This document shows positions 7,538 through 14,769 of a stretch of DNA of 24,553 bases, one piece after another. The notes under the pieces were generated by a model, which saw nothing but the letters and a program-made list of their open reading frames with translations, had not been told where the DNA came from and did no database searches. The position numbers were made by a program, and so were the translations under genes. The DNA comes from an uncultured Eubacterium sp. (lineage in GTDB: Bacteria; Bacillota; Clostridia; Lachnospirales; Lachnospiraceae). Within the stretch, counting starts at the first letter, position 1, and every line of letters begins with the position of its first letter. The stretch covers positions 1-24,553 of the forward strand of contig NZ_CALGRE010000003.1 of NCBI RefSeq assembly GCF_937958975.1. Reading direction: 5' to 3'.

Positions 7538-8188
7538 CTATAATATGTACTCCTCTAACATTTCCATTGTAATTCCACTTGTACTTTCTTCATTTTTATA
7601 TTCAAACCGTAGGAGCTTTTGAACATATTTTCCAATGATATCATTTTCCAGATTGACCACATCTCCCCGCTTCTTTTTTAGCAAAGTAGTCTGCTGCCCG
7701 GTATGTGGTATGACAGATACTTGAAATCCCGAATCACAAACCGATGCCACCGTAAGGCTAATTCCATCGATACAGATAGAACCCTTTTCTATAATTAGCT
7801 GTAAAATTTTTTCCGAAGTTTCTATCGTAACCCATACCGCATTTTCCTCTTTTTTTATGCCGGTGATTTTCCCTGTTCCATCAATATGTCCCGATACAAT
7901 ATGTCCGCCGAATCTTCCATCTGCTGACATGGCACGCTCCAAATTAACAACATCCCCTTTTTTAATACAATTAAGATTGCTTCTTCTCACTGTTTCTGCC
8001 ATAATATCTGCGGTAAAACCATCCTTTTCTAAAGATGTCACTGTAAGACATATTCCATTCACGGATATGCTGTCTCCAATCTTTGTCCCCTCCAGCACTT
8101 TATCTGCCTGAATCTCAATTTGTCCGGAGTTCCCACGCATATTGATATTTCTTATTTTTCCCAACTCCTCAACAATTCCTGTAAACAT
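7538..8188 (-). CDS. ribE: Riboflavin synthase, alpha subunit
   Basis: Dismutates two lumazine molecules to riboflavin plus a pyrimidine that is recycled. The 216-residue protein shows the family's internal duplication of the lumazine-binding barrel. The first copy starts MFTGIVEELG with SVNGICLTV; the second has HIVSGHIDGTG and DGISLTVASV. The GAGG used for initiation lies across the last codons of ribD, and only 5 bases separate the genes. B. subtilis calls this gene ribE; E. coli calls it ribC. Confidence 0.95.
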   Translation of the reverse strand: MFTGIVEELGKIRNINMRGNSGQIEIQADKVLEGTKIGDSISVNGICLTVTSLEKDGFTADIMAETVRRSNLNCIKKGDVVNLERAMSADGRFGGHIVSGHIDGTGKITGIKKEENAVWVTIETSEKILQLIIEKGSICIDGISLTVASVCDSGFQVSVIPHTGQQTTLLKKKRGDVVNLENDIIGKYVQKLLRFEYKNEESTSGITMEMLEEYIL

Positions 8189-8193
8189 ATTTC

Positions 8194-9279
8194 TTACCTC
8201 ATCATATATTCTAACAATAGGTCCTCACCTATTTGTCTGACACATTTTAACTTCATATTGATTGCCTCTGACGGTTCCTTTACTCCTATACCTGCTACCG
8301 GAGTTTTGCTTTTCTCTCCGCCAAATACCTTTGGTGCCACAAACATCTTAAGCTCGTGGACAATTCCTGCCTGTAATGCACTATCATTCAAAGTTCCGCC
8401 ACCTTCTAAAAGAATGCTGTCAATGCCCCGTTCTCCTAAATATTTCATCAAAGCATTCAAGTCTATGTTTCCATTTTTTACAGTACAGTGAATTAACTGT
8501 ACTCCTAATTTTGTCAACTGCTCTATTTTTTTCGGATTCCCCTCATTATAAGCAATAATAGTTTTATATCTTTCAGCCGTTTTACATATCTGACAATCAA
8601 GAGGTATCCTTAATTTCGTATCACAAATAATTCGAACCGGACTTTTCTTTCCTTCTATCCGTGTGTTTAACATCGGATTGTCTGCAAGCACTGTTCCAAT
8701 ACCGACCATAATTCCTGTGTATCTATGTCTCATTCGCTGAACTTCATTTCTTGCCGCCTCCCCGGTAACCCATTTGGAAGCACCCGTTTTTGTGGCAATT
8801 TTTCCATCAGCAGTCATGGCATATTTCATCACAACATATGGAGTTTTTTTAGTAATATAGTGAAAAAATACTAAATTTAATTCATCGCACTCCTGTCTCA
8901 TAAAATCCTCTTCCACCTGTACCCCTGCATTGCGAAGAATCTCCACTCCTTTCCCCGATACCTTAGGATTAGGGTCTCTCGAACCAATTACTACTCTGGC
9001 AATCTTTTGCTCTAAAATAGCCTCTGTGCACGGTGGGGTTTTTCCAAAATGACAACAGGGTTCTAAAGTTACATACATCGTTGCCCCTTCCGCTGACTCC
9101 GTAAGGGATGCAATGGCATTGCGCTCCGCATGCAATTGACCGCACCTGGCATGATACCCTTCGCCGATAATTTTTCCGTTTTTTACGATTACTGCCCCCA
9201 CCATAGGATTTGGTGACACCCAGCCTTCCCCATTCCTTGCCAATTCTATTGCCCTTTTCATATAGTCTCTATCTACCAT
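8194..9279 (-). CDS. ribD: Bifunctional diaminohydroxyphosphoribosylaminopyrimidine deaminase / 5-amino-6-(5-phosphoribosylamino)uracil reductase
   Basis: Catalyses the deamination and side-chain reduction steps after GTP ring opening. The 361-residue protein has an N-terminal cytidine-deaminase-like zinc domain with HAE (residues 50-52) and PCCHFGKTPPC (zinc cysteines 75 and 84). The C-terminal NADPH-dependent reductase domain includes MTADGKIATKTGASKWVTG and a late LLEGGGTLNDS motif. I chose the ATG at 9279 because GGAAGGA lies about 11 bases upstream; the longer frame opens with a TTG at 9300, inside the terminator's T run. First gene of the riboflavin operon. The terminator ends only about 20 bases before its start codon. 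Confidence 0.95.
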   Translation of the reverse strand: MVDRDYMKRAIELARNGEGWVSPNPMVGAVIVKNGKIIGEGYHARCGQLHAERNAIASLTESAEGATMYVTLEPCCHFGKTPPCTEAILEQKIARVVIGSRDPNPKVSGKGVEILRNAGVQVEEDFMRQECDELNLVFFHYITKKTPYVVMKYAMTADGKIATKTGASKWVTGEAARNEVQRMRHRYTGIMVGIGTVLADNPMLNTRIEGKKSPVRIICDTKLRIPLDCQICKTAERYKTIIAYNEGNPKKIEQLTKLGVQLIHCTVKNGNIDLNALMKYLGERGIDSILLEGGGTLNDSALQAGIVHELKMFVAPKVFGGEKSKTPVAGIGVKEPSEAINMKLKCVRQIGEDLLLEYMMR

Positions 9280-9298
9280 AGTTTTCACAATTCCTTCC

Positions 9299-9330
9299 AA
9301 AAAAGAAAAGCCCTGAATAAATTCAGGGCT
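9299..9330 (-). terminator. Intrinsic terminator of the FMN riboswitch expression platform
   Basis: On the minus strand AGCCCTGAAT (from 9330) pairs with ATTCAGGGCT (to 9309), a 10-bp GC-containing stem drawn with a 2-base loop (realistically 8-9 bp with a larger loop). TTTTCTTTTTT follows. It lies between the aptamer and ribD, so FMN binding probably favours premature termination. I could not identify the competing antiterminator with certainty. Confidence 0.9.
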
Positions 9331-9405
9331 AAAACACTACACAACTATAACAATCATGCCACCTCACTTTTCATATTACAGGCAACACATCATCATATTG
9401 TTTTA

Positions 9406-9525
9406 TCTTCTCTCATCCAGACTTTACTGTCGGTTATGGAATCACACCATATCATGCCTTACGGCTCGCTGACTTATGCAAATGCAAATACAGCCGGTAG
9501 GGAATTGCACCCTGCCCCGAAGAAT
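9406..9525 (-). promoter_or_regulatory. FMN riboswitch (RFN element)
   Basis: The minus strand carries the RFN consensus almost throughout: CTTCGGGGCAGGG at the 5' side, ATTCCCTACCGGC, AGTCAGCGAGCC, the long GATATGGTGTGATTCC segment, and ACCGACAGTAAAGTCTGGAT then GAGAGAAGA closing the P1 stem. The aptamer begins 17 bases after the aspartokinase stop codon. It is followed by about 75 bases of linker and the terminator at 9299-9330. It should turn off ribD-ribE-ribBA-ribH-ribU when FMN is plentiful. Confidence 0.97.
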
Positions 9526-9542
9526 TATTATCTATTTTATCT

Positions 9543-10871
9543 TTATTTCTGCACTTTGATAAACGCATTATATATAGCTCTCATTGCAACTTCAAAGTCC
9601 TCTTCTGCAACACCTATGATAATGTTAAGCTCCGAAGAACCCTGGTCAATCATTTTAATGTTGACTCTTGCATCTGCTAACGCTGTAAAAAGAATTGCCG
9701 CCGTACCTCTGGCGCTCTTCATTCCTCTCCCAACAACTGCAATCAGTGCTAAATTGCTTTCTATATATAACTGGTCCGGATGCACTCTCGACCTGATTTC
9801 GTCTAAAATTGCTGTTTCCTTACCAGCTAATTTATCTGTCTGTATAACGACACTCATCGTATCTACACCGGATGGCATATGTTCAAAACTTACACTGCTC
9901 TTTTCGAGAGCGCGAAGAACATTTCTTCCAAATCCGATTTCACTGTTCATTTTATCTTTTTCAATATTGATTACCGACATACCTTTTTTTCCGGCAATTC
10001 CTGTTATAATATGCTCACATGGTTCTGCCGTCTCGGAAACAATCATTGTTCCTCTGTCCTGAGGACAGTTTGTATTCTTAATATTCACAGGGATGCCTGC
10101 TGCTCTTACAGGAAAAATTGCATCCTCATGAAGTACCGTTGCTCCCATATATGCTAACTCTCTAAGTTCCATATAAGTAATGGTATTAATCGGCTCTGGA
10201 TTATTAACAATTCTCGGGTCACAGATTAGAAAACCACTTACATCCGTCCAGTTTTCATAAATCTTTGCCTCTGCTGCTCTTGCAACAATCGAACCTGTAA
10301 CATCAGAACCTCCCCTGGAAAATGTTTTAATTGTTCCATTTGGCATAGAACCATAAAATCCCGGTATTACTGCTCTGTCTGTTGTGGCAAGTTTTGGAGC
10401 TAATTTTTTTTCTGTCTTTTCCCAGTCAAACTGTCCCAACTCATCAAAATAAATGTATTTTGCAGCATCAATAAAATCAAAGTCAAGATACTTTGCAAGC
10501 ACTTTACTGTTAAGATATTCTCCACGGCTGGCTGCATAATCACGTCCGGCCATATGAGAAAATGCTCCTTTTATTACTTCAAATTCATCCTCAAGAGAAA
10601 AATCCTCAATCCCCAAATCTGCAATTATGGTGTTATATCTCTCCTTAATTGCCTGAAACTGTTCGTCAAATTCCTGACCATCTGTTGCCAGTTCATAACA
10701 CTGGTAAAGCATATCCGTAACTTTAATATCTTCTACAAATCTCTTTCCAGGTGCAGATGCAACTACAAAACGTCTTGTCGAATCAGCCAGAACAATATCT
10801 GCAACTTTTTTGAACTGATTTGCATCCGCTAATGAACTTCCACCGAACTTTACAACCTTTGTCTCCTTCAT
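9543..10871 (-). CDS. Aspartate kinase, monofunctional, with tandem ACT domains
   Basis: Phosphorylates aspartate, the first step towards threonine, methionine, lysine and diaminopimelate. The 442-residue protein opens with the kinase signature VVKFGGSSLAD. It has the FSRGGSDVTGS block near residue 190 and the WTDVSGFLICDPRIV motif. Two C-terminal ACT domains follow, one with IEKDKMNSEIGFGRNVLRALE and one ending in SELNIIIGVAEEDFEVAMRAIY; these usually bind threonine or lysine as feedback inhibitors. The length and central insertion resemble the YclM/aspartokinase III type rather than LysC alpha/beta. It follows hom and the ApgM-family gene, so threonine is the likely effector. AAGGAG lies 11 bases before the ATG. 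The riboflavin operon promoter appears to lie inside its last codons. Confidence 0.93.
   Translation of the reverse strand: MKETKVVKFGGSSLADANQFKKVADIVLADSTRRFVVASAPGKRFVEDIKVTDMLYQCYELATDGQEFDEQFQAIKERYNTIIADLGIEDFSLEDEFEVIKGAFSHMAGRDYAASRGEYLNSKVLAKYLDFDFIDAAKYIYFDELGQFDWEKTEKKLAPKLATTDRAVIPGFYGSMPNGTIKTFSRGGSDVTGSIVARAAEAKIYENWTDVSGFLICDPRIVNNPEPINTITYMELRELAYMGATVLHEDAIFPVRAAGIPVNIKNTNCPQDRGTMIVSETAEPCEHIITGIAGKKGMSVINIEKDKMNSEIGFGRNVLRALEKSSVSFEHMPSGVDTMSVVIQTDKLAGKETAILDEIRSRVHPDQLYIESNLALIAVVGRGMKSARGTAAILFTALADARVNIKMIDQGSSELNIIIGVAEEDFEVAMRAIYNAFIKVQK
9567..9595 (-). promoter_or_regulatory. Candidate promoter of the riboflavin operon, inside the aspartokinase gene
   Basis: TTGAAG (9590-9595) and a perfect TATAAT (9567-9572) lie 17 bases apart on the minus strand within the last codons of aspartokinase. 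The predicted start near 9560 leaves about 35 bases before the aptamer. No other promoter-like pair was seen between this gene and the riboswitch. Confidence 0.6.
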
Positions 10872-10908
10872 TTTATGCTTTTCTCCTTAATCAACTATTT
10901 TTCAACAT

Positions 10909-10920
10909 AGTAAATTTACT
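10909..10920. repeat. 12-bp palindrome in the leader of the aspartokinase gene
   Basis: AGTAAATTTACT is a perfect palindrome 38 bases above the start codon. The rest of the 177-base gap to the ApgM-family gene is AT-rich. No sigma-A promoter with a good -35 was found, so the gene may depend on read-through from hom. Confidence 0.35.
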
Positions 10921-11013
10921 TTTTACATAAGCCTATTTATTATGCCGGAATGAAATATCTTTCTTATTTTATATACTATGTAAAACTTTGTACTTGTTTC
11001 CGTACCTGCTTAT

Positions 11014-11043
11014 TTTACTCTAAAAATATTATTTTAGGGTAAA
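11014..11043 (+). terminator. Terminator-like hairpin after the ApgM-family gene, oriented rightward
   Basis: TTTACTCTAAAA (11014-11025) pairs with TTTTAGGGTAAA (11032-11043), 12 positions with one G-U wobble on the plus strand, and is followed by TGTTTTTATTTT. On the minus strand, where the genes lie, the wobble becomes a C-A mismatch and no T run follows. It therefore looks better suited to stopping rightward (antisense) transcription than the operon. Confidence 0.4.
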
Positions 11044-11048
11044 TGTTT

Positions 11049-12251
11049 TTATTTTGATAACAGATATGTCATCATCTCATATCCGTTTGCCATAAAAATG
11101 CCACTTTCCTTACCACATTTTTCTGTGTAATCCAATTCCCCATCCTTAATATCAGTACTATCATATAACATATACGGAACAGGGTCACTTGTGTGAGTTC
11201 TCACACATATCGGCGTTGGATGATCCGGCATTACAAGCATCCTGTAATCCTCACCGGATTTATCAAGCGCTTCTGTCACCGGCTTGATTACTCTTTTATC
11301 GAGATTTTCAATTGCCTTCACTTTTCTTTCCACACTGCCCTGATGTCCCATCTCATCCGGAGCTTCGACATGTATATACGCCAAATCAAATTCCTCATTC
11401 AAAAGAACATCTACAGCAGCCTTTGCTTTGCCTTCATAGTTTGTTTCCAGACCTCCGGTTGCCCCTTCCACTTCAATTACTTTCATTTCAGAACCTACAG
11501 CAATTCCCTTTAATAAGTCTACTGCTGAAATCATGGCACCCTTTTTTCCATTCTTTTCTTCAAATGAGGTTACACAAGGTCTTGTTCCTGCCCCCCAGAA
11601 CCAAATAGAATTTGCAGGATTCAACCCTTTTTTCATTCTTTCTATATTAATCGGATGATTTGCCAGTATGTCATAACTCTTCTTTTGCATTTCCCTAAGC
11701 ACTTTGTCTTTTGGAAGATATTGTCCAATCTTTTGTCCCAAAACATCATGCGGAGGTGTCAGGTCTACAACACTACCTTTATCCCAAATGGTTAGATGTC
11801 TGTAACTTGTTCCAACATAAAATTTATAAATATCTGTTTCCAGTTCTTTTTTTACTGCTTCCAAAAGGACAGCGGCATCTTCTGTATCAATCTCACTGGC
11901 GCTATGGTCAATAATAGTTTTTTCTTCGTATGGCAGGTCATCTGTAGATACTGTGACAATATTACATCTAAGCGCAACATCTGTAGTTTTCATATCCACA
12001 CCAATGCTCAAAGCCTCCAACGGAGAACGACCTGTATAATATTTTTTAGGGTCATATCCTAAAACTGAGAGATTTGCAGTATCACTTCCCGGTTTCATCC
12101 CTTCCGGAATCGTATGTACCAGACCTATTTCTGACATTTTAGATAATCTATTCATCGTAGGAGTATCAGCATATTCCAATGGTGTTTTATTCCCTAACTC
12201 TTCTATTGGCTTATCAGCCATCCCATCTCCCAATACAACGATATATTTCAC
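11049..12251 (-). CDS. ApgM-family phosphoglycerate mutase-like protein, probable homoserine kinase
   Basis: A 400-residue member of the alkaline-phosphatase superfamily, cofactor-independent phosphoglycerate mutase (archaeal ApgM) branch. Metal and phosphoryl-transfer motifs are intact: GDGMAD with Asp9, PGSDTAN with the likely phosphoryl-accepting Ser56, HVEAPDEMGHQGS, MPDHPTP and HTSDPVP. It sits between homoserine dehydrogenase and aspartokinase, where a canonical GHMP-type ThrB would be expected, and none is present in the window. This context is the known basis for the family name 'proposed homoserine kinase', which would phosphorylate homoserine on the way to threonine. The start is GTG, 6 bases after AGGAGG and 42 bases after hom. 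Annotation pipelines may instead call it phosphoglycerate mutase; the assignment to homoserine is inference from context. Confidence 0.85.
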   Translation of the reverse strand: MKYIVVLGDGMADKPIEELGNKTPLEYADTPTMNRLSKMSEIGLVHTIPEGMKPGSDTANLSVLGYDPKKYYTGRSPLEALSIGVDMKTTDVALRCNIVTVSTDDLPYEEKTIIDHSASEIDTEDAAVLLEAVKKELETDIYKFYVGTSYRHLTIWDKGSVVDLTPPHDVLGQKIGQYLPKDKVLREMQKKSYDILANHPINIERMKKGLNPANSIWFWGAGTRPCVTSFEEKNGKKGAMISAVDLLKGIAVGSEMKVIEVEGATGGLETNYEGKAKAAVDVLLNEEFDLAYIHVEAPDEMGHQGSVERKVKAIENLDKRVIKPVTEALDKSGEDYRMLVMPDHPTPICVRTHTSDPVPYMLYDSTDIKDGELDYTEKCGKESGIFMANGYEMMTYLLSK

Positions 12252-12293
12252 TTTCTGCCTCCTAATATTTCAATTTTCAAATTTAATGTTAAA

Positions 12294-13493
12294 CTATTCT
12301 TCCACTCTTATTCTAGAGATAATGCCAAGTTCCTCTGCCTTCGCAGCAAATTTTTCTTCACTCATCTTTTCCGTTACAAAGCCTGTTTCCCCTGCGATAC
12401 CTGCATCGACATAATCTACATTGTCAAACACTGTCGCAACTTTATCTTTTGAGGCACTTGTTCTGACAAAAAATCTCTTTTTGGACTTTGAAAAATCTTC
12501 TAACTCTAACTTTTCTTCTTCCCACATTACTGTTGTGGAAACATTCAAATGACGTACACTGTCGACTACGTCTGATACAACTGCACTGGCCGTAGGCAAT
12601 TTACCTGCACCACTGCCAATAAATACCAAATCACCTACCATATTTCCACGCACCAATATTCCATTGACAACGTCACTCACATTGTACAACGGATGTTTTG
12701 GTGATAACAGTCTCGGAGAAACAGACGCCACAACTGCGTCATCTTCATTCTTGCATTTTCCGAGTAACTTGATAGATTTTCCCATAACTTTTGCATATTT
12801 AAAATCTACATCTGTAATCTTTGAAATGCCTTCAGTGTAGATTTCCTCAAAATCAACTGTTTTTCCTTTCGCTAATGATGCAAGAATAGCAATCTTTCTC
12901 ACTGCATCATATCCCTCAATATCAGCTTCCGGATTTCTTTCTGCATACCCTAAATCCTGTGCCTGCTTTAATGTGCTGTCAAAATCAGCACCCTCTTTAT
13001 CCATTTTTGTTAATATATAGTTTGTTGTTCCGTTTAAAATACCTGTTATTTCACAGATTTTGTCCGCTGTAATATGCATGTTGATAGGACGGATAATCGG
13101 GATTCCTCCACCAACTGCCGCCTCAAATAAAAAGTTTCTGTTATTGCTCTGAGCAATTTTAATTAATTCTGCTCCATACTTCGCAACCAATTCCTTATTG
13201 GATGTACAGACACTCTTTCCTACCTCAAGCGCCGCCTTCACAAAATCATATGCCGGCTTTAATCCACCCATAACCTCAATGACAACTTCAACCTCAGGGT
13301 CGTTTAAAATCACATCATAATCATGTACCAATACACTTTCACAAGGGTCTCCTGGAAAATCTCTCAAGTCCAATACATACTTGACATCAATTTCTTCTCC
13401 TGCATTTGCAGTAATCAAGTCCTTATTTTCATTAATAATTTCAAAAACACCCGAACCTACTGTACCATATCCTAAGATTGCAACTTTAATCAT
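12294..13493 (-). CDS. hom: Homoserine dehydrogenase
   Basis: Reduces aspartate semialdehyde to homoserine with NAD(P)H, the branch point to threonine and methionine. The 399-residue protein begins with the Rossmann motif ILGYGTVGSGV. It carries TSNKELVAKYG, the GGIPIIRPI segment, ILNGTTNYILTKM, and the catalytic PEADIEGYDAVRKIAILA block with its Asp and Lys. The last 80 residues form a short ACT-like regulatory domain, ending soon after DAGIAGETGFVTEKM. AGGAG lies 5 bases before the ATG, and a good promoter sits 64 bases upstream. First gene of the threonine operon. Confidence 0.96.
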   Translation of the reverse strand: MIKVAILGYGTVGSGVFEIINENKDLITANAGEEIDVKYVLDLRDFPGDPCESVLVHDYDVILNDPEVEVVIEVMGGLKPAYDFVKAALEVGKSVCTSNKELVAKYGAELIKIAQSNNRNFLFEAAVGGGIPIIRPINMHITADKICEITGILNGTTNYILTKMDKEGADFDSTLKQAQDLGYAERNPEADIEGYDAVRKIAILASLAKGKTVDFEEIYTEGISKITDVDFKYAKVMGKSIKLLGKCKNEDDAVVASVSPRLLSPKHPLYNVSDVVNGILVRGNMVGDLVFIGSGAGKLPTASAVVSDVVDSVRHLNVSTTVMWEEEKLELEDFSKSKKRFFVRTSASKDKVATVFDNVDYVDAGIAGETGFVTEKMSEEKFAAKAEELGIISRIRVEE

Positions 13494-13556
13494 ATTAACT
13501 CCTCACTTGTTTATGTTTATTTCCCAATTTCTAATTTAGGCAGTCTATATTCGTAG

Positions 13557-13585
13557 ATTTTAGCACGGATACTAATAATTATCAA
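13557..13585 (-). promoter_or_regulatory. Sigma-A promoter of the hom operon
   Basis: TTGATA (13580-13585) and TAAAAT (13557-13562) are separated by 17 bases on the minus strand, in the short gap between prfB and hom. No T-box or threonine leader peptide was seen in the leader of about 55 bases. Confidence 0.65.
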
Positions 13586-13591
13586 TATGAA

Positions 13592-14707
13592 TTAATTATC
13601 TTTACTGATATTAATCCATTTTAAATATGCATTAATAAAAGGCTCAATATAACCGTCCATGACTTTTCCAACATCAGCCTGTTCTTCATTTGTCCTGTGA
13701 TCTTTTACCATTGTGTAAGGCTGCATAACATAAGAACGAATTTGATTTCCCCATCCTATCTCTTTTACCTCACCTCTTATTCCTGAGCGTTTTTCCTCTT
13801 CCTCCTGTTTTTTCAGCACATAAAGTTTTGATTTTAACATTTTCATTGCCCTATCCTTGTTCTGCAGCTGAGAGCGTTCATTCTGGCATTGCACAACAAT
13901 TCCGGTAGGCATATGCGTTATTCTGATAGCTGAGGATGTCTTATTAATATGCTGTCCTCCCGCACCACTCGACCTATATGTATCAATACGAATATCATCA
14001 TCATTAATTTCAACATCTAAGTCTTCCTCTATGTCCGGCATAACATCACAGGAGGCAAAAGAGGTCTGCCTTTTTCCTGCCGCATTAAAAGGAGATATTC
14101 TTACAAGGCGGTGTACCCCTTTCTCTGATTTCAGATATCCAAATGCATTTTCTCCCGTCACCTGAAATGTAATAGACTTAATTCCAGCTTCCTCACCGTC
14201 AAGAAAATCTAATACTTCGATTTTAAAACCTTTACTTTCAGCCCATCTGGAATACATTCTAAAAAGCATGCTCGCCCAATCACAGGACTCTGTGCCACCT
14301 GCACCGGCATTTATCTTAACAACCGCATTGAGCCTGTCATATTCCCCTGAAAACAGTGTCTGTATTTTTACTTTTTCAAAATCAGCTATAAACTTTTTTA
14401 ATTCTTCTTCTACTTCTTCCACAATACTTAAGTCCTCTTCTTCATCTCCCATTTCAATGAGAACTCCTAATTCCTCGTACTGTTCTTTCAAGCTCGTAAT
14501 AATTTCCAAACTGTTTTGCAGCTGTTTCATCTCTCTGGTTAGCTCTTGGGACTTTTTCACATCATCCCAAAAATCCTGTGCCTCCATTGCCGCTTCTATC
14601 TCTTCTATTCTTTCTTTTTTGCTATCAATGTGGAATGACTCTTCCAATTCATTGACACTATCCTCATACTGACTCCACTGATATTTAAACTGTTCTAATT
14701 CAATCAC
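13592..14707 (-). CDS. prfB: Peptide chain release factor 2
   Basis: Recognises UAA and UGA stop codons and triggers peptide release. The 371-residue protein has the RF2-specific SPF tripeptide at 205-207 and the catalytic GGQ at 250-252 (SGAGGQHINKT). Unusually, it is one continuous frame. In many bacteria the segment before DAKKER-like sequence contains an in-frame UGA and a +1 shift; here the equivalent LEESFHIDSKKERIEE is encoded without interruption. The start is a GTG at 14707, 7 bases after GAGG; it overlaps an ATG-TGA pair in another frame (14704-14709). It follows secA after a terminator hairpin, and no clear promoter was found in the short gap. Confidence 0.95.
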   Translation of the reverse strand: MIELEQFKYQWSQYEDSVNELEESFHIDSKKERIEEIEAAMEAQDFWDDVKKSQELTREMKQLQNSLEIITSLKEQYEELGVLIEMGDEEEDLSIVEEVEEELKKFIADFEKVKIQTLFSGEYDRLNAVVKINAGAGGTESCDWASMLFRMYSRWAESKGFKIEVLDFLDGEEAGIKSITFQVTGENAFGYLKSEKGVHRLVRISPFNAAGKRQTSFASCDVMPDIEEDLDVEINDDDIRIDTYRSSGAGGQHINKTSSAIRITHMPTGIVVQCQNERSQLQNKDRAMKMLKSKLYVLKKQEEEEKRSGIRGEVKEIGWGNQIRSYVMQPYTMVKDHRTNEEQADVGKVMDGYIEPFINAYLKWINISKDN

Positions 14708-14740
14708 ATGAATACCTCATTTACTTTTATTTACTATTCT

Positions 14741-14766
14741 AAAGAAAAGACGGGCATTGCCCGTCT
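14741..14766 (-). terminator. Intrinsic terminator between secA and prfB
   Basis: AGACGGGC (14748-14755) pairs perfectly with GCCCGTCT (14759-14766) around a 3-base loop, and TTTTCTTT follows on the minus strand. It starts 3 bases after the secA stop. The plus strand also has a T-rich flank (TTTTTTATTTT), so it may work both ways. Confidence 0.9.
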
Positions 14767-14769
14767 TTT

